Source: DSUN01 sp035527715 (GTDB taxonomy: Bacteria > Planctomycetota > PUPC01 > DSUN01). Taken from it: a stretch of 64,000 bases of DNA. Under the pieces are notes generated by a model. The model made no database searches. It was not told the origin of the DNA and saw only the letters and a list, made by a program, of their open reading frames with translations. Numbering within the stretch: position 1 is the first letter of the stretch; every line of letters starts with the position of its first letter. The DNA lies in NCBI GenBank assembly GCA_035527715.1, contig DATKZY010000254.1:1-64000 (forward strand). The letters run 5' to 3'. Made by a program: the position numbers and the translations under genes. Positions 43,900 through 51,725 of this stretch are shown piece by piece.

Positions 43900-44925
43900 C
43901 TATGCGGCGGCCGCCTGGCGCGCCCGGATGAGCCCTGTGCGGATGGCCTCGGCCGGCAGGCCGTAGCGCACCCCTTCGATGACTCGAATCAGGTTCGCCA
44001 GCTCGATGCGCTTGACGGTGTAGAAGGCGATGACCAGGCCGAGATCGCCGACGGAGCGGTAGAAGCGGCGGTTGGCCTCCTGAAGCAGGTGCTCCCAGAG
44101 GACGCGCTCGAGGTCGGCAACGGTGAAGACGCGCGCGGCGTCCTCGGGGCTCAGCAGCTCGCGCGGCACGTGGCCCAGCATGTCGCGGAAGTCCGGGTAG
44201 TCGAAGAGCCGCTCGACGCTGACCCCGCCGAGAGCGCCCTTGACGAGAAACGGGCGGGCGCGGTCCTGGGTCACGCCGTAGTTGAGCTTGAGGCGGAAGA
44301 TCGTGAGGGTGTCGTACAGGGCGGCCTCGAGGCGGACGAGTGCCTCGCAGGGGCCGCGGTGGGCGGCCGGCAGGTCCGCCGCGAGTGCCAGCAAGCGGGC
44401 ATAGTAGGCCGCGTCGAGGGCCGCCTCGACGAAGAACGTCTCGCCCGTCTCGGCGTGCTGCGGCGCGGCCCGCAGAGCGGCCGCGCGCAACGCCGGCTCC
44501 GGGATCAGCAGGACGAAGCTCGCCAGGTCGCCCGCCTTGAGGAACGGGGCGGCCTCGAGGGCCAGCTCGGCGCGCACCCGGGCGAGGAAGGGGACGACCC
44601 GCTGGGCAGGCTCCTTGGCCTTCCAGCCGCGGAGGAGGACCTTGAGGTTCTCGACCTGGAAGCGGCGCATCATCCAGGCGTAGAGGGGGGCCAGGTGCTC
44701 GGGGAGATGGTCGCGCACGCCCTCGAGCGTCGCCGCGTGGTCGGCCAGGAGGCGCCGCTGGAGCTCGTGGTGGTCGCCGGGGTTCGCCTCGGGGTACAGG
44801 CGGTGCCAGAGCTGGGGAATGGTGCGCAGGTCGCACACGTGGTCGAGGCGTTCCAGCTCGTAGACGCGGCTGCGGAGGCCGTGGACCTTGGCCTGAATGT
44901 AGTCGAAGTCACCGCTGAGGGGCAT
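43900..44925 (-). CDS. atpC: V-type ATP synthase subunit C
   Basis: The funnel-shaped connector between the central stalk and the rotor ring. It has 341 residues, helical throughout, in three related bundles. YIQAKVHGLRSRVYELERLD is typical of the N-terminus, and ERVLWEHLLQEANRRFYRSVG with the closing EGVRYGLPAEAIRTGLI matches the family ending. It lies 13 bases before subunit I and one base after the small coiled-coil subunit. Confidence 0.9.
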   Translation of the reverse strand: MPLSGDFDYIQAKVHGLRSRVYELERLDHVCDLRTIPQLWHRLYPEANPGDHHELQRRLLADHAATLEGVRDHLPEHLAPLYAWMMRRFQVENLKVLLRGWKAKEPAQRVVPFLARVRAELALEAAPFLKAGDLASFVLLIPEPALRAAALRAAPQHAETGETFFVEAALDAAYYARLLALAADLPAAHRGPCEALVRLEAALYDTLTIFRLKLNYGVTQDRARPFLVKGALGGVSVERLFDYPDFRDMLGHVPRELLSPEDAARVFTVADLERVLWEHLLQEANRRFYRSVGDLGLVIAFYTVKRIELANLIRVIEGVRYGLPAEAIRTGLIRARQAAAA

Positions 44926-44926
44926 C

Positions 44927-45238
44927 CTACGCTCCCATCACCGCGCGGCAGATCGCCTCGATGGCCTGCGGGGCAGCGGCGTCGGGGACGCGGGCGGCGG
45001 CGCGGGCGGCCCCCTTGGCGGCCTCCAGGCGCTCGTGTTTCCGGGCGCGCGCATCGGCCGTGAGCTGGGCCACGAGGCGCTGGGCCTCCTCGGCGGCCCG
45101 CCGCCGGGTCTCTTCCGCCTTCTTCTGCCCCTGCGCGCGGGCCTCGGCAAGCGCCTGGCGGGCCTCGGCCTCGGCATCCGCCACGATCTGCTTCGCCTGG
45201 CCCTCGACCCGCAGCAGTTCCTGGATGATCTCTTTCAT
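44927..45238 (-). CDS. V-type ATP synthase peripheral-stalk subunit G/H
   Basis: A 103-residue, almost entirely helical protein rich in Ala, Glu, Gln and Arg (LLRVEGQAKQIVADAEAEAR and on). It pairs with subunit E to form the peripheral stalk in V/A-ATPases. Identification rests on length, coiled-coil character and position at the head of the ATPase genes. Stop and start spacing to subunit C is one base. Confidence 0.85.
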   Translation of the reverse strand: MKEIIQELLRVEGQAKQIVADAEAEARQALAEARAQGQKKAEETRRRAAEEAQRLVAQLTADARARKHERLEAAKGAARAAARVPDAAAPQAIEAICRAVMGA

Positions 45239-45253
45239 GGCGGGCCGCTTCCC

Positions 45254-45309
45254 GGTGGCACAGGCCCCGAGCCGGCCACAGGGGCTACAGGCGGGATGCC
45301 TGTGCCACC
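45254..45309. repeat. GGTGGCACAGG palindrome
   Basis: Perfect 11-base arms GGTGGCACAGG (45254-45264) and CCTGTGCCACC (45299-45309) with a 34-base loop, in the gap between the PTS EIIA-like gene and the G/H subunit. It contains the dispersed unit GATGCCTGTGCCACC also found near 34260 and 34405. Confidence 0.8.
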
Positions 45310-45323
45310 CGCTGCCCCCGGGG

Positions 45324-45776
45324 CTACTCCTCGGCGCGGATGAGGTCGAGCGCCTCCCTGGCCGTCTTCACGCCGCGCAAGCGCTCGTTCAGGCCCGGCA
45401 CCTGGAGCAGGCGCGCGATCTCACCGAGGCACTGGACGTGGGGGCCGGGGTTGTTCGCCTCCGCGAGCACCAGGAAGACGAGATACACGGGCTCGCCATC
45501 CGTGGCATCGTACTCGATGCCCGTCCTGGAGATGCCGAGCGCGGCGATGAGGGACTTGACCGATGGCTCCTTGCCGTGGGGGACGGCCACGCCGCTGCCG
45601 ATGCCCGTCGTGGCCATCTCCTCGCGGGCCACGATGGCCCGCAGCGCGCGGTCACGGTCCTCGACCCGTCCCGCGCGCACCAGGAGCTCGATCATCTCGG
45701 CGAAGACCTCCTCCTTGTCCTCGGCCTCCAGTCCCACCTTCACCACGCTCTCATCGAGCACGTCTATCAGCTTCAT
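45324..45776 (-). CDS. PTS EIIA domain protein (fructose/nitrogen type, PtsN-like)
   Basis: A 150-residue EIIA protein of the mannitol/fructose/PtsN group. The phosphorylated histidine is H67 in VAVPHGKE, preceded by MATTGIGSGV. No EIIB or EIIC is nearby, so a regulatory (PtsN-like) role is more likely than sugar uptake. The ATG at 45776 gives a standard N-terminus (MKLIDVLDES); the longer frame to 45842 is not supported and runs into the promoter. It is the first gene of the V-ATPase operon, an unexpected place. Confidence 0.92.
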   Translation of the reverse strand: MKLIDVLDESVVKVGLEAEDKEEVFAEMIELLVRAGRVEDRDRALRAIVAREEMATTGIGSGVAVPHGKEPSVKSLIAALGISRTGIEYDATDGEPVYLVFLVLAEANNPGPHVQCLGEIARLLQVPGLNERLRGVKTAREALDLIRAEE

Positions 45777-45841
45777 TCTCCACTTCCCCCTGCGACTCTG
45801 CTGCGCGTTCCCCACGCGGGAAGGCGCTTCTCCAGAAAACA

Positions 45842-45870
45842 ACTATAGCAAAACCGATGGCTCGTTGCAA
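45842..45870 (-). promoter_or_regulatory. Promoter of the EIIA/V-ATPase operon
   Basis: Minus strand: TTGCAA (45870-45865), 17 bases, TATAGT (45847-45842). The leader to the EIIA start is about 60 bases. This is the only good promoter I see for the eleven genes down to 35944. Confidence 0.65.
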
Positions 45871-45888
45871 CCGCCCGGGGCCCGCGGG

Positions 45889-47091
45889 TCAGAACTCGGT
45901 CCCCAGCGGCAGGCGGCCCCGGTAGAACGGCGCGTAGCGGTAGTACGTCTCGAGGCACATCACGGCCATGGCCGTGATGTAGACGCGGCCGCCCGCCTGC
46001 CCGAAGGCGTGCTTCGCGGGGTCCCAGCTCCCGCGGAGGGGGCGCCCCTGAGCGTCCGCCTCCTCCTGCACCTGGGCCTTCGCCACGGCGTCGCGGAAGA
46101 GGGCGTTCCACGTGGTCCAGTAGCGCCCGCCCATCTGGTACATCGCCAGGCAGGAGTGGTGGGTGAAGTAGAAGTCCTGGGCCAACTGGTGCATCCCCTC
46201 CTTCCCGTCCTTCGCTTTCGCGGCGCGCTTGAGAAGCCAGTCGGCGGCGGCGCGGATTTCCGGCCCGGCCGTCTCGTCGCCGAAGAGCTGGCGGCAGAAC
46301 ATCCCGATGGCCGTCATCGAGGGGGTGGCGGTCTTCTGCCCCGCCACGTAGGAGCTGCCGCCGTCGCCGCAGTAGGTGTTCTTGAGGAGCACGCGCGCCC
46401 GCTCGATCGCGCTCTGGGGCACCAGGAGCGTGCGCGAGCGCCCGAGCGCCGCCTGGGGCAGCCCGTGGTCGGCCGACAGTCCCTGGGCCAGCGCGAGGAA
46501 CTGCCAGCCGCTCACCGAGAGATCGCCTTGCTCTTTCGGCGCCGCGCCCTGGTAGCGGAAGCCGCCGTGCTCGGGCTGAATCTTGCACAGGTAGTCGAGG
46601 GCGAGTTGTGCGGCGCGGGTCAGTTCGGGGTCCTGCGACACGCCGCTGGCCTCGCAGAGAGCGAGGGCGGCCATGCCCTCCTCGTAGAAGACCTTCCAGG
46701 CGAAGCCGCCGTTGGGGAACTGCTGGCTCCTCAGCCACGCGAGGCCCTTTGCCACCGTGGCCTGGTGGTCGCCGATGCCGGGGCCGTGGCCCGCGCCCGC
46801 GAAGGCCAGGAGGGCGAGCCCCGTGATGCCGAGGTCGTAGCCCTCGGCGCCGCCCCAGTTCTTCGTGCTCCAGCGGCCGTCGGGCTCCTGGGCCTTCGCG
46901 AGCCACGCGAGGCCGGCGTCCACCGCGGCTTCCGCTTCGGCGGTCGTCCCGCCCGCGCCGCCGATGCACAGCGCACGGCCCTCCTTCGTCCGCTTCGCGT
47001 ACAGCTCGCGCAGCGCGTTCGGCCGCGCCTCCGCGGCGAGAAGTGGTCCCGCCAGAGCGCAGGCGGACAACAGAACGGCTCCGCGCGTCAT
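45889..47091 (-). CDS. Exported prenyltransferase/squalene-cyclase-like repeat protein
   Basis: A 400-residue protein with a signal peptide (LLSACALAGPLLA). It contains repeated alpha/alpha-barrel units of the prenyltransferase/terpene-cyclase type: GLAWLAKAQEPDGRWSTKNW, GLAWLRSQQFPNGGFAWKV, ALDYLCKIQPEHGGFRY and ARVLLKNTYCGDGGSSY. The DxDD or zinc-site motifs of true cyclases and prenyltransferases are not evident, so the function is unknown. Such exported relatives are common in Planctomycetota. Its start overlaps the stop of the DegT aminotransferase gene by four bases. Confidence 0.85.
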   Translation of the reverse strand: MTRGAVLLSACALAGPLLAAEARPNALRELYAKRTKEGRALCIGGAGGTTAEAEAAVDAGLAWLAKAQEPDGRWSTKNWGGAEGYDLGITGLALLAFAGAGHGPGIGDHQATVAKGLAWLRSQQFPNGGFAWKVFYEEGMAALALCEASGVSQDPELTRAAQLALDYLCKIQPEHGGFRYQGAAPKEQGDLSVSGWQFLALAQGLSADHGLPQAALGRSRTLLVPQSAIERARVLLKNTYCGDGGSSYVAGQKTATPSMTAIGMFCRQLFGDETAGPEIRAAADWLLKRAAKAKDGKEGMHQLAQDFYFTHHSCLAMYQMGGRYWTTWNALFRDAVAKAQVQEEADAQGRPLRGSWDPAKHAFGQAGGRVYITAMAVMCLETYYRYAPFYRGRLPLGTEF

Positions 47092-48374
47092 TTCCGGGCC
47101 TCCTTCGGCTTGTAGCGGGCCAGGGCGGGCAGGTTCGCCGCCACCTTTTCCACCGCCTCCACCACTTGGTCCATCAGAGCGGGCGATTCGACCGCCGGGA
47201 TGGGGAAGAGCATCATGTGCGCCCGAAGCCACTCGTTGTTTGGCAGCGACCCCGGCGGCACGGGTCGGAACTCCACGCCGTTCGCGTGCCGGGGCACGAA
47301 CATCTGCGAGAAGAGCCGCAGGTCCTGGAACAGCGGGATGCGGCTCCAATCCGTGTAGCCCTCGCCGCCGATGGGCGCGCCCTCCCCTCGCACGGCCTGC
47401 ACGAACTTGTTGCGCGTGACGCCTTTCCGCTCGAGCGTGAAGAACGCGGGCGTGCCATACCAGCCGCGCTTCGAGCGCGGCGGGAGCTTGGGCCACTGGA
47501 TGAACGGACAGCTCTTCCGCAGCCGCCCATGGAGGCGGTCGAAGTTTGCCTGTCGCGCGGCGTTCAGCGTGTTCAGCCTCTTGAGCTGGGCCGACGCGAT
47601 GGCCGCGCACACGGGCATGATGCGATAGGTCCACATCCCGCCGCCCCGGGCGAAGGGCTTGGTCTCCCGTAGCGTGAGCGCCCAGCCGATGCGGCCGGGA
47701 TGGTGGCCGGGCACGAGCGCCCGCTGGGCGAGGCGGCGGCTGTTCGTCACCAGCACGCCCCCCTCCCCCGCCACGATGGCCTTGCTGCCCTGGAGGCTGA
47801 AGCAGCCGATGTCGCCGATCGTCCCCACCAGCCGGCCCTTGTAGACCGCCCCGTGCGCGTGCGAGCAGTCCTCGATCACCGCCAGGCCCCGCTCGCGCGC
47901 CACTTTCAAGATGGGGTCCATGTCCGCTGGCAGGCCCCAGATGTGGGTCACCACCACGGCCTTTGTGTGCGGGCCGGCCTTCCGGCGAATCTCCGCCGGG
48001 TCAATGTGGAACGCCCCGCGCTTCACGTCGCACAGTACGGGTGTGCCGCCGGCGTGGAGGACCGCCGTGATGGCCGAGATCCAGTTGTGGTTCGCCGTCA
48101 GCACCTCGGCGCCGGGCCGCACTCCGACGGCGAAGAGGGCGGCGTGGATGGCCGACGTGCCCGACGAGAAGCCCACCGCGTGCTTCACCCCGAAGTGCTT
48201 CGCGTAGTCCACCTCCATCTGCCCGACGAAGCCGCCGCGGCCGCAGTCCGAGAGTTGCCGCTCCATCAGCGCCCGGACCGCCGCGCACACCTCCTCCTCG
48301 CCGATGACAGGATACGCCGGCCAAGGCAGCGTCACCGCCTTCGGTCCGCCCAGCAGCGCCAGCCTCGCCTTCAT
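47088..48374 (-). CDS. DegT/DnrJ/EryC1/StrS family PLP aminotransferase
   Basis: A 428-residue PLP enzyme of the sugar aminotransferase family. HAVGFSSGTSAIHAALFAVGV is the cofactor-phosphate region, VIEDCSHAHGAVYKGRLVG includes the PLP aspartate, and FSLQGSKAIVAGEGGVLVT holds the internal lysine (SxxxSK). Family members aminate nucleotide sugars or act on other keto-sugars; the DCSHAHG variant (His pair in place of Ala-Gln) and the lack of nearby nucleotide-sugar genes leave the substrate open. It overlaps and leads the exported repeat protein gene. Confidence 0.93.
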   Translation of the reverse strand: MKARLALLGGPKAVTLPWPAYPVIGEEEVCAAVRALMERQLSDCGRGGFVGQMEVDYAKHFGVKHAVGFSSGTSAIHAALFAVGVRPGAEVLTANHNWISAITAVLHAGGTPVLCDVKRGAFHIDPAEIRRKAGPHTKAVVVTHIWGLPADMDPILKVARERGLAVIEDCSHAHGAVYKGRLVGTIGDIGCFSLQGSKAIVAGEGGVLVTNSRRLAQRALVPGHHPGRIGWALTLRETKPFARGGGMWTYRIMPVCAAIASAQLKRLNTLNAARQANFDRLHGRLRKSCPFIQWPKLPPRSKRGWYGTPAFFTLERKGVTRNKFVQAVRGEGAPIGGEGYTDWSRIPLFQDLRLFSQMFVPRHANGVEFRPVPPGSLPNNEWLRAHMMLFPIPAVESPALMDQVVEAVEKVAANLPALARYKPKEARK

Positions 48375-48426
48375 CCCCTGTCTCCTTCCTGAACTTCGCC
48401 CGGCGACCTCCCACCGCGGCACCTGC

Positions 48427-48454
48427 ACTCTACCCATCTCGGCCGAAAAAGCAA
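48427..48454 (-). promoter_or_regulatory. Weak candidate promoter for the DegT operon
   Basis: Minus strand: TTGCTT (48454-48449), 16 bases, TAGAGT (48432-48427). Both boxes are imperfect. It would be divergent from the strong promoter at 48468. Confidence 0.35.
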
Positions 48455-48467
48455 GCCAGCCCGGCGG

Positions 48468-48496
48468 TTGACACCTGCACCCCGTTCCATTATGAT
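48468..48496 (+). promoter_or_regulatory. Strong promoter for the ATP-grasp-like gene
   Basis: TTGACA (48468-48473), 17 bases, TATGAT (48491-48496). The start of transcription would be near 48503, giving a leader of about 100 bases before 48607. Confidence 0.72.
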
Positions 48497-48606
48497 CGGG
48501 GGCATGTCAGCGTCTCTCAGAGGGCGCCACGACTCATCCCCGTCCCTGCTTCTCAGCAATTCTCCCTCCGCGGGCGCCCGAGGCTCGCGGGGGATTGAGG
48601 TGTGTC

Positions 48607-49527
48607 ATGACGACCTGCGACCTTTGCTTCGCCTGGGATTGCGACGGCGACGCGGATTTCGTTGACCTGCTCGACGAGGCCTGCCGCGAGGAACGCGTCT
48701 CGCTCCTCCAGGTCACACCGGCCAACCTGGAGTCGGTGCTTAAGTCTTTACAGGCTGGCGAGTTAGGCTTCCGGGCCTATTTCGACCGCGCGAGCGACGA
48801 GGAGCCCGGCTTCCTCCCCATCGCCGACTGGGCGCGCGCCCGCTGCTCGTGCCGCATCAACCCCCACGAGCACGCCGAACGGGCCTGGGACAAGGCGGCC
48901 ATGCACGCCGCCCTCAGCACCGTGCTCCACACCCCGCCCACCCTCATCCTGCCCCCCTACCGCGAGCGGCCCGAGCTGCCGGGCCTCGACCTCGCCCCCC
49001 TGGGCCCCAGCTTCACCATCAAGCCGGCCTACGGCGGTGGAGGGGCCGGCGTCGTCACCTGCATCTCCCCCGACAGGATTCCCGCCGCTCGCCAGATGTT
49101 CCCTGATACCAAGTACATGCTGCAATCCCACATCGTCCCCGTCCGCCTTGATGGGCGGCCCGCCTGGTTCCGCGTCCTCTACGCCGCGGGCAAATACTAC
49201 CCCTGCTGGTGGGACGACCAGACCCACGTCTACACCACCGTCACCTGCGCGGCCGAGGAGCACTACGGGCTTCGCCCCCTGCGCGGCATCGCCGAGACCA
49301 TCGTCCACATCACCGGCCTCCACCTCTTCTCCACCGAAGTCGCCCTCACCCCCGAAGGCAAGTTCCTCGTCATTGACTACGTCAACAACCCCGTGGACAT
49401 GCGTCCCCAGTCCAAGGCCCCCGACGGCGTGCCCAATCTGCTCCTCAAGTTCATCGCCCGCGACATCGCCCGCCTCGTCGCCCGCGAACTGGCCACGGCC
49501 AACCACGCCCCTGCCGCGGCGCCCTAA
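48607..49527 (+). CDS. ATP-grasp-like protein
   Basis: A 306-residue cytoplasmic protein with the layout of an ATP-grasp ligase. FTIKPAYGGGGAGVV is the ATP-binding lysine and glycine loop, YMLQSHIVPVRLDGRPAWFRVL the central strands, and STEVALTPEGKFLVIDYVNNP the metal-binding Glu/Asp/Asn region (FSTEV, VIDYVNN). The N-terminus (CDLCFAWDCDGDADFVDLL) looks like the pre-ATP-grasp domain. It would join a carboxylate to an amine or thiol, but the substrate is unknown. The ATG at 48607 follows GAGG; an upstream TTG (48595) is less likely. It heads a run that continues with two small membrane proteins. Confidence 0.75.
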   Translation: MTTCDLCFAWDCDGDADFVDLLDEACREERVSLLQVTPANLESVLKSLQAGELGFRAYFDRASDEEPGFLPIADWARARCSCRINPHEHAERAWDKAAMHAALSTVLHTPPTLILPPYRERPELPGLDLAPLGPSFTIKPAYGGGGAGVVTCISPDRIPAARQMFPDTKYMLQSHIVPVRLDGRPAWFRVLYAAGKYYPCWWDDQTHVYTTVTCAAEEHYGLRPLRGIAETIVHITGLHLFSTEVALTPEGKFLVIDYVNNPVDMRPQSKAPDGVPNLLLKFIARDIARLVARELATANHAPAAAP

Positions 49528-49543
49528 GCAGGAGGCGAATCAG

Positions 49544-50266
49544 ATGCAGCCCGAGCCGCAGCGCGACAAGAGGGCAACGCGGCATGCGTGGGCCTGCCTG
49601 CTCCTCGGCCTCGTGGCGTGGCTCGGCGGCGCCTTCGCCATTGCCGTCTTGGCCACCCTCTACTTCTTCCGGCGAGCCAAAATCGCCTTCGGGATTGCGC
49701 TGGCCTCTGCCATTCTCTCTTTGCTCGCCCACGCATGCTACGCCTGGGTACTCAATGACACGCGGTATATCCGCAACAGGTATGTCAACATGGTCGCCCC
49801 TGGGCGGTGGCGCGCCTTGCTTCAGGCTTTCGACTGGTATGCCTTCACGCACGACGGACGTCTTCCCGAGGCCTCGCAATGGTGTGACGCTCTCTACCCT
49901 ACGTGCGTCCGGAACAGAGACTGCTTCCAAGACCCGATGCGCATAGAGGATGCGCGGGACGCCCAGTTCTTCTACATCGGGGGGCTGATGTGCCTGATGG
50001 GCGGCCCGGTGATGCCGAGGTGCACCTGGGGCTTCAATGCGAAGCTGAGCAACGCCAAGCTGCGGGAACTCCCGCCTGACACCGTACTGTTCTTCGATGC
50101 GCGCGGGGGATGGAACCAGCACGGCTGCCCGCCCGATCTCGCCGGCCTCCACTGGAAACACAGCTCAAGTGACCCGTCCAGGGTCGTCGCGTTGGTGGTG
50201 TTCGTCAGTGGCCACCGTGGCGGAGGTACGCGGGAGGAGATCGAGAAGATGAGGTGGGAGCCATGA
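49544..50266 (+). CDS. Pilin-like membrane protein, tandem copy 1
   Basis: A 240-residue protein with two N-terminal membrane helices (ACLLLGLVAWLGGAFAIAVL and IAFGIALASAILSLLAHACY). The outer part has AFDWYAFTHDGRLPEASQWC and CTWGFNAKLSNAKLRELPPD, then GGWNQHG and an SGHRGGGT segment, ending MRWEP. This layout (helix, then NNxxxIxxAxxxYxxxxxGxxP-type region, then DG/H motif) resembles the pseudopilin-like DUF1559-type proteins of Planctomycetota, but here the Cys/Asn region is altered. GGAGG lies eight bases before the ATG. It overlaps the next, homologous gene by four bases. Confidence 0.75.
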   Translation: MQPEPQRDKRATRHAWACLLLGLVAWLGGAFAIAVLATLYFFRRAKIAFGIALASAILSLLAHACYAWVLNDTRYIRNRYVNMVAPGRWRALLQAFDWYAFTHDGRLPEASQWCDALYPTCVRNRDCFQDPMRIEDARDAQFFYIGGLMCLMGGPVMPRCTWGFNAKLSNAKLRELPPDTVLFFDARGGWNQHGCPPDLAGLHWKHSSSDPSRVVALVVFVSGHRGGGTREEIEKMRWEP

Positions 50267-51000
50267 CCCCGGCAGGAGTTGACCGGATGCCGCCGGTGCG
50301 ACGCTGGAAAGCGGCCCTCGTTGGGTGGGGCGCCTTGCTGCTGGGCATCTCGGCACCCCTCGGCGGCGCCTTCGCGATCCCGGCGCTCGTCGCGGCCGTG
50401 GCAGGGCTGTGGTGGCTGCGGGGAAACCACGAACACGACCTTGCCAGGGGAAGTCTCAAGTTCGCCTTGGTCCTCGCGTGCTTCTGCCTTGTCTTCTATG
50501 CCGTCGTTGACTGGTGGCTCTTTGGCGAAGTTCGGACCAGTGGATTGCGTATGCGCTGCCGCAACAACATGGGCCAGATATGCAAGGCGCTCACCACGTA
50601 TGCGATGGAAGGCGATGGGCGTCTGCCTGAAGCAGCCAATTGGTGTGACGCGCTCTACCCGAAGATGCTTCCGGACCCAAGTTGCTTCCGATGTCCCCAG
50701 TTGGCCAGGGATACCTGGAAGCCGAATATCTTCTTCATGGGAGGGCTGAAGCTCCTGCTCGGCGGCCCGTCGCTGCCTCGATGCACCTACGGCTTCAATG
50801 CCAAGCTGAGCGGCGCAAGGCTCAAGGACCTGCCGCCGGACGTGGTCCTCCTCTTCGAGACGCATGGCGGATGGAACCAGCACGGGGGCGCGTCGGCCGT
50901 TGTCCTGCGCCACTACGCGCATACGCAGGTTCTCTTCGCCGACTCGCATAAGGAGATGCGTACGCTCGAACGGATGACGGAATGGCGGTGGGAACCATGA
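50263..51000 (+). CDS. Pilin-like membrane protein, tandem copy 2
   Basis: A 245-residue paralogue of the previous protein; both share the GGAFAI helix, the DGRLPEA..WCDALYP segment, CT(Y/W)GFNAKLS, LPPD, GGWNQHG and the WEP end. This copy keeps MRCRNNMGQICKALTTYAM, a closer match to the pilin-like Asn-Asn region, and a VLFADSHKEM strand where DUF1559-type proteins have an H-DG motif. It starts inside the stop of copy 1 (ATGA), so the pair is translationally coupled. Function unknown; they may be assembled by, or mimic, a type II secretion or pilus system not in this window. Confidence 0.78.
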   Translation: MTPAGVDRMPPVRRWKAALVGWGALLLGISAPLGGAFAIPALVAAVAGLWWLRGNHEHDLARGSLKFALVLACFCLVFYAVVDWWLFGEVRTSGLRMRCRNNMGQICKALTTYAMEGDGRLPEAANWCDALYPKMLPDPSCFRCPQLARDTWKPNIFFMGGLKLLLGGPSLPRCTYGFNAKLSGARLKDLPPDVVLLFETHGGWNQHGGASAVVLRHYAHTQVLFADSHKEMRTLERMTEWRWEP

Positions 51001-51031
51001 CAGTGTCCCAGCCGCTGGGTCGCACGGCAGC

Positions 51032-51113
51032 CCAGTCCCGAAGGGACAACGGGATCTAGCCGGCGGCTTCAGCCGCCGGAACGGGGCGAAGAAAGGGCCA
51101 GTCCCGAAGGGAC
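51032..51113. repeat. CAGTCCCGAAGGGAC repeats and a GCCGGCGGC hairpin
   Basis: CCAGTCCCGAAGGGAC occurs at 51032-51047 and 51098-51113, each with a GTCCC-GAA-GGGAC mini-hairpin. Between them CCGGCGGCT-TC-AGCCGCCGG (51060-51079) forms a 9-base hairpin. They fill the 145-base gap before the DUF296 gene. Confidence 0.8.
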
Positions 51114-51145
51114 GGCAGAACGAAAGACCCAGGAGGCCAGAACAG

Positions 51146-51598
51146 ATGAAAGCCGCTGAGGGAACCATCGGCCGCGTGTTCGTGATTCGGCTCGAGGACG
51201 GCGACGTCGTGCCGGAGTGCATCGAGCGATTCGCCGAGGAAAAGGGCGTCAAGGTCGGCCACGTCGTCCTCATCGGCGGCATCGGCGGCGGCCAGGTGGT
51301 CGTGGGGCCGAGGCGGTCCGACGCGATGCCGCCCGACCCGATGCTGCTGCCGGTGGACGGCGCGCACGAGGTCGCCGCCGTGGGCGTCCTCGCCCCAAAC
51401 GAGGCGGGGAAGCCGGTCCTCCACATTCACGGCGCCCTGGGGCGGTCGGGAGCCACCCTCACCGGCTGCCTGCGGCCGGGCGTCACCACCTGGCTCGTCG
51501 GCGAGGCCGTCCTCTACGAAATCCTCGGCGCCGCCGCGACCCGCGTGAAGGACGCGCAGACCGGCTTCAGCCTTCTCCAGCCGGTCGGCGAGGGTTAG
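51146..51598 (+). CDS. DUF296/PCC domain protein
   Basis: A 150-residue single-domain PCC/DUF296 protein, the fold also seen in plant AT-hook proteins. FVIRLEDGDVVPECIERFAEEKGV starts it, GHVVLIGGIGG follows, and PVLHIHGALGRSGATLTGCL contains the conserved His pair that in bacterial members binds a metal. No AT-hook is present. Its biochemical function is unknown. It is separated from its neighbours by palindromic elements on both sides. Confidence 0.92.
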   Translation: MKAAEGTIGRVFVIRLEDGDVVPECIERFAEEKGVKVGHVVLIGGIGGGQVVVGPRRSDAMPPDPMLLPVDGAHEVAAVGVLAPNEAGKPVLHIHGALGRSGATLTGCLRPGVTTWLVGEAVLYEILGAAATRVKDAQTGFSLLQPVGEG

Positions 51599-51630
51599 AG
51601 CATCCGCCACGATGCCCGGCGGGTGAACAC

Positions 51631-51698
51631 TGTAGGCGGGACGTCCCCGTCCCGCGACCCGGCATCTGGTCTCGCGGGATGGGGACGTCCCGCCTACA
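51631..51698. repeat. 27-base palindrome, TGTAGGCGGGACG type
   Basis: Arms 51631-51657 and 51672-51698 pair over 27 bases with one G-T pair; the arm begins TGTAGGCGGGACGTCCCC. The loop has 14 bases. It lies between the DUF296 and URO-D genes. This resembles repetitive extragenic palindromes rather than a terminator, as no T run follows. Confidence 0.88.
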
Positions 51699-51725
51699 AG
51701 GGGAAGGTGTTGGAGGTCCCCTGCT

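Noticed and set aside
45889..47634. 581-residue form of the prenyltransferase-like protein
   Set aside because: The extra N-terminal part overlaps the DegT gene out of frame; the 47091 start gives a signal peptide and ATGA overlap.
49037..49543. N-terminal extension of the first pilin-like protein
   Set aside because: Ser/Pro/Thr-rich shadow of the ATP-grasp-like gene; the ATG at 49544 has GGAGG at the right distance.
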